The translations under genes and the position numbers were made by a program. A DNA stretch of 64,000 nt. It comes from Pseudomonas pohangensis. Its GTDB lineage: Bacteria; Pseudomonadota; Gammaproteobacteria; Pseudomonadales; Pseudomonadaceae. The stretch covers positions 1,178,001 to 1,242,000 of the forward strand of contig NZ_LT629785.1 of assembly GCF_900105995.1 (NCBI RefSeq). The letters are read 5' to 3'. Shown here one piece after another: positions 8,992 through 21,008 of the stretch. The notes under the pieces were generated by a model. It was not told the DNA's origin and ran no database searches. It saw nothing but the letters and a program-made list of their open reading frames with translations. Each line of letters begins with the position of its first letter. Position 1 is the stretch's first letter.

Positions 8992-9726
8992 ATGACCCTG
9001 CGCATCTGCATCCTGGAAACCGACATCCTCCGCCCGCAACTGATCGATCAGTATCAGGGCTATGGCCGCATGTTCGAACAACTGTTCGAGAAGCAGTCGA
9101 TTCCGGCGCAGTTCGATGTGTTCAACGTGGTCGAGGGCCGTTATCCCGAAGACGGGCAGGCTTACGATGCCTATCTGGTTACCGGCAGCAAGGCCGATTC
9201 GTTTGGCAGTGATCCGTGGATCATGCAGCTGCGCGAGTATCTGCTGCAGCGTTATGAAAATGGCGACCGCCTGCTCGGCATCTGTTTCGGTCACCAGCTG
9301 CTGGCTTTGCTGCTGGGCGGCAAAACCGAGCGTGCCGCGCAGGGCTGGGGCATTGGGGTGAATCGTTACCAGCTGCTGGAGCAGCCCGAGTGGATGAGCC
9401 CGCCGCTGGAAAACCTTGATCTGCTGGTGTTCCACCAGGATCAGGTGGTCGAGTTGCCGGAAAACGCCACCCTGCTGGCCAGCAGTGAATTTTGTCCAAA
9501 TGCGGCCTACCGCATCGGCGACCAGGTATTGTGCTTCCAGGCGCATCCAGAATTTGTCGATGACTACGAGAGGGCCTTGCTCGACCTGCGTCGCGAGTTT
9601 CTTGGTGAAGCACTCTGCGCTGAGGCCATGCGCAGTATGGCCATGCAGCACCATGGCGTAGTGGTGGCCGAATGGATGCTGCGTTTCGTTACTCAGGAAA
9701 AGGCCCAAAACCGCCTCGCAGCCTGA
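8992..9726 (+). CDS. Class-I glutamine amidotransferase, paralogue 2
   Basis: A 244-aa GATase1 protein closely related to the product of 7622-8344. Cys98 in GICFGHQLL is the nucleophile, and CFQAHPEF carries the His and Glu. Identity is highest around DAYLVTGSKADSF, the nucleophile elbow and ASSEFCP, while the surface segments diverge. An AGAGG ribosome site lies upstream. A strong bidirectional terminator follows. The pair, separated by a DUF1883 gene, points to an old tandem duplication with both active sites retained. Confidence 0.88.
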   Translation: MTLRICILETDILRPQLIDQYQGYGRMFEQLFEKQSIPAQFDVFNVVEGRYPEDGQAYDAYLVTGSKADSFGSDPWIMQLREYLLQRYENGDRLLGICFGHQLLALLLGGKTERAAQGWGIGVNRYQLLEQPEWMSPPLENLDLLVFHQDQVVELPENATLLASSEFCPNAAYRIGDQVLCFQAHPEFVDDYERALLDLRREFLGEALCAEAMRSMAMQHHGVVVAEWMLRFVTQEKAQNRLAA

Positions 9727-9739
9727 GCGGAAACACGCA

Positions 9740-9775
9740 AAAAAGCCCCGCCAGTTCTGCTGGCGGGGCTTTTTG
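9740..9775 (+). terminator. Bidirectional rho-independent terminator
   Basis: A 15-bp stem (AAAAAGCCCCGCCAG paired with CTGGCGGGGCTTTTT) has a 5-nt loop. It serves the amidotransferase on the plus strand and probably the antiporter on the minus strand. Confidence 0.9.
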
Positions 9776-9837
9776 CTATAACTGCAGTAGGCCTGGTGCT
9801 GACTGCTTGCCCGCTGGACTGAAACAGGTTTTGCCGG

Positions 9838-10920
9838 TCAGGGCGCTGCAGTAGCTGGAATAAAGAAGAAGGCCAGGCCGAATACCAGATAAGCGGCCAG
9901 CAATTGCACACCTTTGAGCCAGTCAGAGCGACCATCGCCGGCCACCTGCCCGGTGACTATCACCGATAGCAACACGGTCAGTGTCAGGCCTGCAGGAAAG
10001 GCCAGATCCATGGGTTGTGGTCCGATGAACAAACTGCCCAGCACCAGCACCGGTGCGACGAACAGCGCGACCTGGATACTGGAGTCGATGGAAATCGACA
10101 GTGCCAGATCCATGCGGTTCTTCAGCGCAGCGGTAATTGCCGTGGTGTGTTCGGCAGCGTTGCCGAGAATGGCTACGACAAAAACCCCGATAAACATATT
10201 GCTCAGGCCGAATGCCTTGGCACTCGGCTCGATGGCACCGACCAGAATTTCACTGATCCAGGCAATAAAACAGGTCGCTGCCGCCAGTACACCGAGGGCT
10301 TTGCCCATTGGCCAGAGATCGCTGGCGGCGCTGATATCCTCGCGCATGCCGGCGAACAGCGCCTTGTGCGTGACCAGCGAGTAATAGAGGAAAAGTGCGT
10401 AGGCCAGCAGCAGCACAATCGAGATGGCGTTGCTCAGGTGCTGTACCTTGCCGAGCAATTCGGGAATCTCCAGGGCTCGCTGCATGTAAACCGCTGGCAG
10501 CACCAGAGCGATGGCGGCCAGGGTGAGCAGGGTGGCTTCCGCACGGGCGCCGTTGGAGTTGAAATGCTGTTCCTTGAACTTCAGCCCGCCGCAGAGCATG
10601 GCCGCGCCGAGTACCAGCAGGATGTTGCCAATGATCGAGCCGGCCAGCGAAGCCTTGACCACGTCATGCAGGCCCGCGCGCAATGCGGCGATGGCGATGA
10701 TCAACTCTGTGGCATTGCCGAAAGTGGCATTGAGCAAACCGCCGACGCCCTCGCCGGAGCGTTCGGCCAGTTGTTCGGTGGCCTGGCCCAGCCAACCGGC
10801 CAGAGGAATGATGGCCACGGCGGCGCTGATGAAGATCAGCAAATGCTGCTGCGCGGCCAGATACTCCAGCGCCAGGGTCAAGGGAACAAACAGCAGCAGC
10901 CAGTTGAGCATGATGGGCAA
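9838..10920 (-). CDS. Ca2+/H+ antiporter (CaCA family, ChaA/Cax type)
   Basis: A 360-aa inner-membrane exchanger with about 11 TM helices. The two inverted alpha-repeats are clear: GLLNATFGNATELIIAIAAL (about 62-81) and VVAILGNAAEHTTAIT (about 246-261). Each carries the acidic residue that binds the cation. The family exports Ca2+ (or Na+/K+) in exchange for protons. The gene is monocistronic, with MPIMLNW as the start. Ion specificity cannot be settled from sequence. Confidence 0.9.
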   Translation of the reverse strand: MPIMLNWLLLFVPLTLALEYLAAQQHLLIFISAAVAIIPLAGWLGQATEQLAERSGEGVGGLLNATFGNATELIIAIAALRAGLHDVVKASLAGSIIGNILLVLGAAMLCGGLKFKEQHFNSNGARAEATLLTLAAIALVLPAVYMQRALEIPELLGKVQHLSNAISIVLLLAYALFLYYSLVTHKALFAGMREDISAASDLWPMGKALGVLAAATCFIAWISEILVGAIEPSAKAFGLSNMFIGVFVVAILGNAAEHTTAITAALKNRMDLALSISIDSSIQVALFVAPVLVLGSLFIGPQPMDLAFPAGLTLTVLLSVIVTGQVAGDGRSDWLKGVQLLAAYLVFGLAFFFIPATAAP

Positions 10921-11108
10921 CTCCCCGCGGATCTTTACCCAGCCATGATAGCGGACGCCGGCGCGCCAGGAAGCCGGTCAATGCTCACAGGCCCGGGCGG
11001 CTCGGCGGTTTTCCGGGGAGTCCGCCGCGACAAAGCGCGACGGCCGGGGCAAAGCTGCCCGGGCGCCGACACCGTGGTTCGCAAAATGCTTGCTTGCACA
11101 AAGCAACA

Positions 11109-11136
11109 GGCCCTGCACCAATCCGCGTGCAGGGCC
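11109..11136 (-). terminator. Hairpin downstream of putP, terminator-like
   Basis: A 10-bp perfect stem GGCCCTGCAC/GTGCAGGGCC lies 44 bp beyond the putP stop. On the minus strand it is followed by TGTTGCTTTG rather than a clean T run, so termination efficiency is uncertain. A second smaller hairpin (GGGC...GCCC) lies nearer the gene. The rest of 10921-11179 shows nothing. Confidence 0.5.
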
Positions 11137-11179
11137 GGTATATCTGGACGGGCAACTGGTCGCCCGTTGAGGTTTGCGC

Positions 11180-12679
11180 TTACGCCTGGCGCTGGGCCTG
11201 CTGGTATTCCAGTTCGGCCTTGTCGAAGTTGCGCAACATGACCGCCGAGGGGCCGTTGCCAGTGCGGCTGAACAGCAGGATGCCGAGAGTGGCGAGGATA
11301 AAGCCCGGAATGATCTCGTACAGGCCGGTCCAGCCGAAGAAGTTCTTCCACAGGATCACCGTCACGGCGCCAAGGACCATGCCGGCCAGTGCGCCGTTAC
11401 GGGTCATGCCTTTCCACACCAGTGACAGGATCACCACCGGACCAAAGGCGGCACCGAAGCCGGCCCAGGCGTAGGACACCAGCCCGAGTACGCGGTTGTC
11501 CGGATTGGATGCGAGCCAGATAGCCACCAGCGCTACCAGCAGCACCATGCCGCGGCCGACCCAGACCAGCTCGGTCTGGCTGGCCGACTTGCGCAGGAAA
11601 GCTTTGTAGATATCCTCGGTCAGCGCGCTGGAGCAGACCAGCAACTGGCAGCTCAAAGTACTCATTACTGCCGCCAGAATGGCGGACAGCAACACCCCGG
11701 CAACCCACGGGTTGAACAGCACTTTGGCCAGTTCGATAAACACCCGTTCATGGTTCTCGTTGACCGCGCCGGCCACTTCGGGATGCGCCGAAAAGTAGGC
11801 GATGCCGAACAGGCCCACGGCTACCGCGCCGCCCAGACACAGGATCATCCAGGTCATGGAAATGCGTCGGGCACTGGCGATCGAGTTGACCGAATCCACC
11901 GCCATGAAACGGGCGAGGATGTGCGGCTGGCCGAAATAACCCAGGCCCCAGGCCATCAGCGAGATCACGCCGATAAAGCTGGCGCCTTTGAACATGTCGA
12001 GGTTGCCGGGGTTCACCGCCTCGATGGCGATGAAACTGCTGTCGACGCCGCCGGTGGCAATGATCACCACGATCGGCGTGAGGATCAGCGCAAAGATCAT
12101 CAGCGAAGCCTGCACGGTATCGGTCCAGCTCACTGCCAGGAAACCGCCGATAAAGGTGTAGACAATGGTGGCTGCCGCGCCGGCCCACAGTGCCGTTTCG
12201 TAGGACATGCCGAAGGTGCTCTCGAACAGTCGCGCACCGGCGACGATGCCCGAGGCACAGTAGATGGTGAAGAACACCAGGATCACCAGGGCGGAGAAGA
12301 TCCGCAGGATGCGGCTGTTGTCCTCGAAGCGCGAGGTGAAGTAGTCCGGCAGGGTCAGCGCGTTGCCGTTGTGCTCGGTCTGCACGCGCAGCCGCCCGGC
12401 GACAAACAGCCAGTTGAGGTAGGCGCCGGCGATCAGGCCGATACCGATCCAGCCTTCCGACAGGCCGGACATATACACGGCCCCCGGCAGGCCCATCAGC
12501 AACCAGCCGCTCATGTCCGAAGCGCCGGCCGAGAGTGCGGTGACAAAGCTGCCCAGACTGCGGCCGCCGAGAATGTAGTCGGAGAGGTTTTTCGTGCGCC
12601 AGTAAGCGATGAAACCGATCAGGAGCATGCTGCTGATGTAGATAACGAAGGTGACCAGTGTTGGAGTGCTGACAGTCAT
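11180..12679 (-). CDS. putP: Sodium/proline symporter PutP
   Basis: A 499-aa SSS-family transporter with about 13 TM helices that couples proline uptake to Na+. Typical PutP segments are DYILGGRSLGSFVTALSAG, GASDMSGWLLMGLPGA and GYFGQPHILARFMA. I place the start at 12679 (MTVSTPTLVTFVIY). An upstream extension lacks membrane character, and an AGGG lies 10 nt before the ATG. The gene follows putA on the same strand after 141 bp, so uptake and oxidation of proline are linked. Confidence 0.95.
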   Translation of the reverse strand: MTVSTPTLVTFVIYISSMLLIGFIAYWRTKNLSDYILGGRSLGSFVTALSAGASDMSGWLLMGLPGAVYMSGLSEGWIGIGLIAGAYLNWLFVAGRLRVQTEHNGNALTLPDYFTSRFEDNSRILRIFSALVILVFFTIYCASGIVAGARLFESTFGMSYETALWAGAAATIVYTFIGGFLAVSWTDTVQASLMIFALILTPIVVIIATGGVDSSFIAIEAVNPGNLDMFKGASFIGVISLMAWGLGYFGQPHILARFMAVDSVNSIASARRISMTWMILCLGGAVAVGLFGIAYFSAHPEVAGAVNENHERVFIELAKVLFNPWVAGVLLSAILAAVMSTLSCQLLVCSSALTEDIYKAFLRKSASQTELVWVGRGMVLLVALVAIWLASNPDNRVLGLVSYAWAGFGAAFGPVVILSLVWKGMTRNGALAGMVLGAVTVILWKNFFGWTGLYEIIPGFILATLGILLFSRTGNGPSAVMLRNFDKAELEYQQAQRQA

Positions 12680-12820
12680 GGGTTTGTTGCCCTTTTTAGT
12701 GTTGTATTGGTGCAACGAAGCAGGGCTCGTTGCGTAGTTCAGCCTGTCTGCTCGCAGCACGCGGGCAACCGGCAAGGCTTCCGGCACAGGTGCGCCGGAA
12801 GCGGGATGCAACTCTGAGGC

Positions 12821-15800
12821 TTAAGCTTTGCTTTCGAGGGACAGCAGCGAGGCATTGCCGCCTACTGCGGTGGTGTTGACCGAGGTAGTGCGTTCATTGG
12901 CAAAGCGCAGCAGGTAACTGGGGCCACCAGCCTTGGGTCCGGTACCGGATAACCCGCAGCCGCCAAAGGGCTGAACGCCGACCACTGCACCGATCTGGTT
13001 GCGGTTGACGTAGAGGTTGCCGACCCGTGCCAGTTGTTCGATGCGCCGTGCGGTTTCCTCGTTGCGACTGTGCACGCCGAGTGTCAGGCCATAACCGGTG
13101 CCGTTGATGGCGGCCACCACTTGTTCCAGTTCGCTGGCAGCAAAGCGCACCAGGTGCAGCACCGGGCCGAACTGTTCCTTGTCCAGTTCGCTGATGGTGC
13201 TGATCTCGAACGCCACCGGCGCCACGTAGTGCCCGTTCAGGCCGGTTGGCAACGTTACCTCGGCCAGCAGCTTGCCCTGACTCTTGAGTTTGCTGATGTG
13301 CGCTTCGAGGCCGGCCCTGGCTTCGGCATCGATTACCGGGCCAAGGTCGCTTGAACGCAGATGCGCCGGACCAACCTTGAGTTCGGCCATCGCGCCCTTG
13401 AGCAGCTCGATGACGCGCCCGGCAATATCGTTCTGCACATACATGACGCGCAATGCCGAACAGCGCTGGCCGGCACTGGTGAAGGCTGACTGCACGGCAT
13501 CCTTGATCACCTGTTCAGGCAGTGCCGTGGAGTCGACGATCATCGCGTTCTGCCCGCCGGTTTCGGCGATCAGCGTGGCAATCGGCCCGGCCTTTTCCGC
13601 CAGTTGCCGGTTGATGATGCGGGCGGTATCGGTCGAGCCGGTAAAGCACACGCCGGCTAGCCGCGCATCCCGGCAGAACACGCCACCCAGTACCGTGCCT
13701 TCGCCCGGCAGGAAGGCAATCACCTGCGGCGGCAAGCCGGCTTCGAACAGCAGCTGCAGGGTGCGCGCGGCGATCAGGCTGGTCTGTTCGGCCGGTTTGG
13801 CCAGCACACAGTTGCCGGCCAGCAAGGCCGCGCTGATCTGCCCCAGGTAAATGGCCAGCGGAAAATTCCACGGGCTGATGCAGGCAAAGATGCCGCGGCC
13901 TTCGTGGAACAGTTCGTTGCGCTCACCGGTCGGCCCCTGCAGCGTTTCATGGCCCAGACGCAGGCGCGCCTGCTGCGCGTAATAACGGCAGAAGTCCACC
14001 GCTTCGCGCACTTCATCGATGCCGTCCTGCAAGGTCTTGCCGGCTTCCAGGGTACAGAGGGCCATCAGCTCGGCGCGGTGCTGTTCCAGCAGGTCTGCCA
14101 GCCGCTCGAAAATCGCCGCGCGTTGTTCGACCGGCGTGGCATTCCAGCGTGGCCAGGCGGCGGCCAGAGCGTCCAGCGCCTCGGCAGTCTGGGCGGCGCT
14201 GGCGAATTCAGCTATGCCAACCTGCTTGTCCAGTTGGTAAGGGCAAAGCACGGTCTGCGGGCTGCCGCCAAGGGTCTTGCCGTTGATCACCGGCGCGGCA
14301 TGCCACTGCCGGTTGAACTGTGCCTGATAGGCCTGCTGCAGCGCCTGCCATTGTGTCTGGATATTCATGTTCAGCCCTTGTGAATTGCGCCGTGCCGTGC
14401 CGAACAGCGCCGGCGGCAGGGGGATTTTGTGGTTGGCCAGGGTGGCGAACTGGCGCAGCTGGGTGACCGGATGATCGATCAGCGATTCCACCGGCACGCG
14501 CGGGTCGACCAGCTGGTGAACGAAGGAGGAGTTGGCGCCGTTTTCCAGCAGGCGCCGCACCAGGTAGGGCAGCAGATCCTTGTGGGCGCCGACCGGTGCA
14601 TAGATGCGGACGCTTTTGCCGTGTTTTTCCAGCACGGTGTCGTAAAGCGCATCGCCCATACCGTGCAGGCGCTGGAATTCGAATTCGCGGGGTTGGCCCT
14701 CGGCGGCCAGGGTCAGGATGCAGCTGACGGTATGCGCATTGTGGCTGGCGAACTGCGGGTAGATTACCCCGCGGGTATGCTCGCTGAGCAGATAGCGGGC
14801 GCAGGCCAGGTAGGAGGCATCGGTGCCTTCCTTGCGGGTGAACACCGGGTAGTTGTCCAGCCCCTGCTGTTGCGAATACTTGATCTCGGTATCCCAGTAG
14901 GCTCCCTTGACCAGCCGCAGCGGCATGCGCGCACCGAGTTCCTTGCCGAGCAGGGTCAGCCACACCAGTACCGGCAGGCAGCGTTTGGAGTACGCCTGCA
15001 GGACCAGGCCGAACTCGCCCCAGCCGGCCAGCGCCGGGTCACGCAGGAGTTTTTCGTAGAGTTCCAGGGACAGTTCGAGGCGATCGGCCTCTTCGGCATC
15101 CACCGAAATGCCGACATTGAGCCGGCGCGCACGGATGGCCAGCTCCAGCACGTTGGCAAACAGCTCGGTAAGTACGCGTTCGCGCTGGGCAACTTCATAG
15201 CGCGGGTGCAGCGCCGACAGCTTGATCGAGATGGACGGCCTGGGCCCGGGGCCGCCCCGGGGTTCGGCACCCACGGTGTCGATTGCCGTGCGGTAGTCGG
15301 CCATGTACTTCTCGGCATCGGCCGCTGTGAGTGCCGCCTCGCCGAGCATGTCGAAGGAATAGCTGTAGCCTTTTTCGCGCTCCGGGCGGCCATTCTTCAG
15401 GGCTTCGCTGATCGTGCGACCGAGCACGAACTGCTTGCCCATCAGCTTCATGGCCTGATTCATCGCGGCGCGAATCACCGGTTCGCCGGAGCGCTTGAGC
15501 AGTTTGCCGAGGACTTTTTTCGGGCGGCCGTCGCGGGTTTGCGGATCAACCACCTTGCCGGTCATCACCAGCCCCCAGGCGGCAAAGTTGACCAGCACGC
15601 TGTCGCTCTGGCCCAGATGGCGCTCCCATTCGGCAGCGCTCATCTTGTCGCGGATCAGCGCATCGGCGGTGCTGCTGTCCGGTACCCGCAACAGGGCCTC
15701 GGCCAGGCACATGAGCATCAGTCCTTCCTCGGTATCGAGGCTGTACTGGCGCAGCAAGGCGTCGAGGGTATCGACGGCGTTGTCACGTTTGCGTACCTGT

Positions 15801-15985
15801 TCGATCAGGCTGCGGGCATTGCGGCTGATCAAGGCGATGCCGCTCTCGCCGGGGTCGGCAAGCTGCAGCAGTTCATTCAGGTAGCTCTCTTCATCGACGC
15901 AATAGTTGGCGCTGATGGCGGGGAAAAATCCGGCAGCGCTTTGTTGCAGGAAATCACCTGCCAGAACCTGGCTTGCTTTGAACAT
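12821..15985 (-). CDS. putA: Bifunctional proline dehydrogenase / P5C dehydrogenase PutA (short form)
   Basis: A 1054-aa enzyme that oxidises proline to P5C (FAD) and then to glutamate (NAD+), with channelling. The PRODH barrel shows RLVKGAYWDTEIK near residue 357 and RIYAPVGAHKDLLPYLVRRL near 460. The ALDH half starts near 540, with LIAETGGQNAMIV and catalytic Cys842 in SAGQRCSALRV. I chose the start at 15985 (MFKASQVLAG) because AGGA precedes it by 8 nt. There is no N-terminal ribbon-helix-helix domain, unlike the about 1300-aa autoregulating PutA of enterics and P. putida. Control is therefore expected from the adjacent AraC regulator, as in P. aeruginosa. Confidence 0.95.
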   Translation of the reverse strand: MFKASQVLAGDFLQQSAAGFFPAISANYCVDEESYLNELLQLADPGESGIALISRNARSLIEQVRKRDNAVDTLDALLRQYSLDTEEGLMLMCLAEALLRVPDSSTADALIRDKMSAAEWERHLGQSDSVLVNFAAWGLVMTGKVVDPQTRDGRPKKVLGKLLKRSGEPVIRAAMNQAMKLMGKQFVLGRTISEALKNGRPEREKGYSYSFDMLGEAALTAADAEKYMADYRTAIDTVGAEPRGGPGPRPSISIKLSALHPRYEVAQRERVLTELFANVLELAIRARRLNVGISVDAEEADRLELSLELYEKLLRDPALAGWGEFGLVLQAYSKRCLPVLVWLTLLGKELGARMPLRLVKGAYWDTEIKYSQQQGLDNYPVFTRKEGTDASYLACARYLLSEHTRGVIYPQFASHNAHTVSCILTLAAEGQPREFEFQRLHGMGDALYDTVLEKHGKSVRIYAPVGAHKDLLPYLVRRLLENGANSSFVHQLVDPRVPVESLIDHPVTQLRQFATLANHKIPLPPALFGTARRNSQGLNMNIQTQWQALQQAYQAQFNRQWHAAPVINGKTLGGSPQTVLCPYQLDKQVGIAEFASAAQTAEALDALAAAWPRWNATPVEQRAAIFERLADLLEQHRAELMALCTLEAGKTLQDGIDEVREAVDFCRYYAQQARLRLGHETLQGPTGERNELFHEGRGIFACISPWNFPLAIYLGQISAALLAGNCVLAKPAEQTSLIAARTLQLLFEAGLPPQVIAFLPGEGTVLGGVFCRDARLAGVCFTGSTDTARIINRQLAEKAGPIATLIAETGGQNAMIVDSTALPEQVIKDAVQSAFTSAGQRCSALRVMYVQNDIAGRVIELLKGAMAELKVGPAHLRSSDLGPVIDAEARAGLEAHISKLKSQGKLLAEVTLPTGLNGHYVAPVAFEISTISELDKEQFGPVLHLVRFAASELEQVVAAINGTGYGLTLGVHSRNEETARRIEQLARVGNLYVNRNQIGAVVGVQPFGGCGLSGTGPKAGGPSYLLRFANERTTSVNTTAVGGNASLLSLESKA

Positions 15986-16215
15986 CACGCCAATCCTCAC
16001 GGGAAAGTTGTTGTTAGAGGCCTGCGGCTGCAGTTGCAGGACAGGCGCTGGACGCGTGGCCACTCAGGGCGTTACGGACTCTAATGGCAGGTGGCTGCAG
16101 AATTCTTGCGAAAACCTCCGGAGTTTTTACAAAAGGCTCCAGCAATGCGCGCTTGCACTGAATGCGCTGGTGCGCCTGTGGCGCATGCTGGAATCCGGCA
16201 GGAAGAGCTGCCGTC

Positions 16216-16974
16216 CTAGTCTGCAATAACCTTGCGCAGACCTTTGGGGGTTATCCCGAGGTAGTGCCGCAATGCGGTGGTCAGTGCGCTCTGGCTGGAA
16301 AAGCCACAATCGTCGGCGATGCGTGCCAACGGCAGGTGGCTGCCGCGCAACAACTTGCTGGCATGCTCAAGGCGGGCCTTGAGCATGTACTGATAGGGTG
16401 TCAGGCCGACACTTTTCCTGAACTGTTCATGGAAGTGGCTGGGACTCAGGCAGGCCACATTGGCCAGTTCGGCGACACTGATGCGTCGGCCCAGATGGTC
16501 GCCGATGTAGGCATCCAGACGCGCCATGTTCAGCGGGCCGGCTGTGGCGCGCTGTGACTGTTCAAACAGCCGCAAGTGCAAGGCCCGCAGCAATACGCCG
16601 CCGAGGGCACGGGTCAGGTGTTGCTCGCTGCCGTAGCGCTGCAGTTCGGCACCGGCGTAGTTCAGCAGGTTCAGAAAATCGCTATCAAGGGTGGGGTAGC
16701 GCGGGCTTTCGAACAGCTCGAACAGCAGTGCCAGATCAGCTTCGGCCATGTCCTGTTCGTTGAGGTCGAGAATCAGCATGCGGTTGTCGCCAACGCCGGC
16801 GAACTGGTGTTCGGCATCGCCGGGTACCAGACAGGCACGCATCCGGCAGACTTCGCCGCCGTGGCCGTTGACCTCAAATGCAGCGCGCCCGCTCAGGGCC
16901 AGAATCAACTGGTGATAATGATGGGCATGCTCATGGGCTTGATCATCCAGGCGCAGCAGGCGGGCAGTCAGCAT
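16216..16974 (-). CDS. pruR: AraC-family regulator of proline use (PruR-like)
   Basis: A 252-aa protein. Residues about 1-100 form a cupin-like sensor (HAHHYHQLILALSGRAAFEV), and the C-terminus has two HTH motifs: ISVAELANVACLSPSHFHEQ and ARIADDCGFSSQSALTTALR. It lies 230 bp upstream of putA on the same strand. In P. aeruginosa, proline-responsive PruR is encoded near putAP and activates them, and PutA there also lacks a DNA-binding domain. Context and domain order support the same role here. The symbol rests on synteny and family, not on a tested ligand. Confidence 0.8.
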   Translation of the reverse strand: MLTARLLRLDDQAHEHAHHYHQLILALSGRAAFEVNGHGGEVCRMRACLVPGDAEHQFAGVGDNRMLILDLNEQDMAEADLALLFELFESPRYPTLDSDFLNLLNYAGAELQRYGSEQHLTRALGGVLLRALHLRLFEQSQRATAGPLNMARLDAYIGDHLGRRISVAELANVACLSPSHFHEQFRKSVGLTPYQYMLKARLEHASKLLRGSHLPLARIADDCGFSSQSALTTALRHYLGITPKGLRKVIAD

Positions 16975-17055
16975 GGTCGGTCAACCGGCAGGGACACAAC
17001 TGGAGTTTAACCAGTTGCAGCCGCTACTGACAGAAAGCGGACCGGTGGATAGTAC

Positions 17056-17094
17056 AGACGCGCTGCAACACAACAGCTGTGCTGCAGCGCGTCT
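17056..17094 (-). terminator. Long hairpin after metH
   Basis: AGACGCGCTGCA and TGCAGCGCGTCT form a 12-bp perfect stem, extended inward by ACACA/GTGCT with wobble pairs. It starts 17 bp beyond the metH stop. No T tract follows on either strand, so it may be an RNA-stabilising hairpin or a weak terminator. Confidence 0.5.
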
Positions 17095-17110
17095 GTGCTG
17101 CTATGCGGCT

Positions 17111-20821
<3,711 letters not shown>

Positions 20822-21008
20822 GAGGGGCTACCTGTGCTACATGGAAACTGGGTCGGCGATGATAGCAAAGCTGAATGGCTTAATGGGGTGCCGAGGTTTT
20901 GCATGAATATCATTCATGTTGTGGCCGGTGGGGGGATTTGCGCTGTCGGCGCTTTGCGCTAATCGGCTACCATCGCTGCGTCGCAGTTGCCACTTTGCAG
21001 GACATTCC

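Noticed and set aside
7622..9726. PuuD-type gamma-glutamyl-GABA hydrolases for the two amidotransferases
   Set aside because: The nucleophile elbow GVCFGHQL/GICFGHQL is of the GMP-synthase-like type, and the length and flanking motifs do not match PuuD.
20822..21008. Cobalamin riboswitch before metH
   Set aside because: The 187-bp gap to cti has no B12-box-like sequence and little secondary structure. It contains both divergent promoters.
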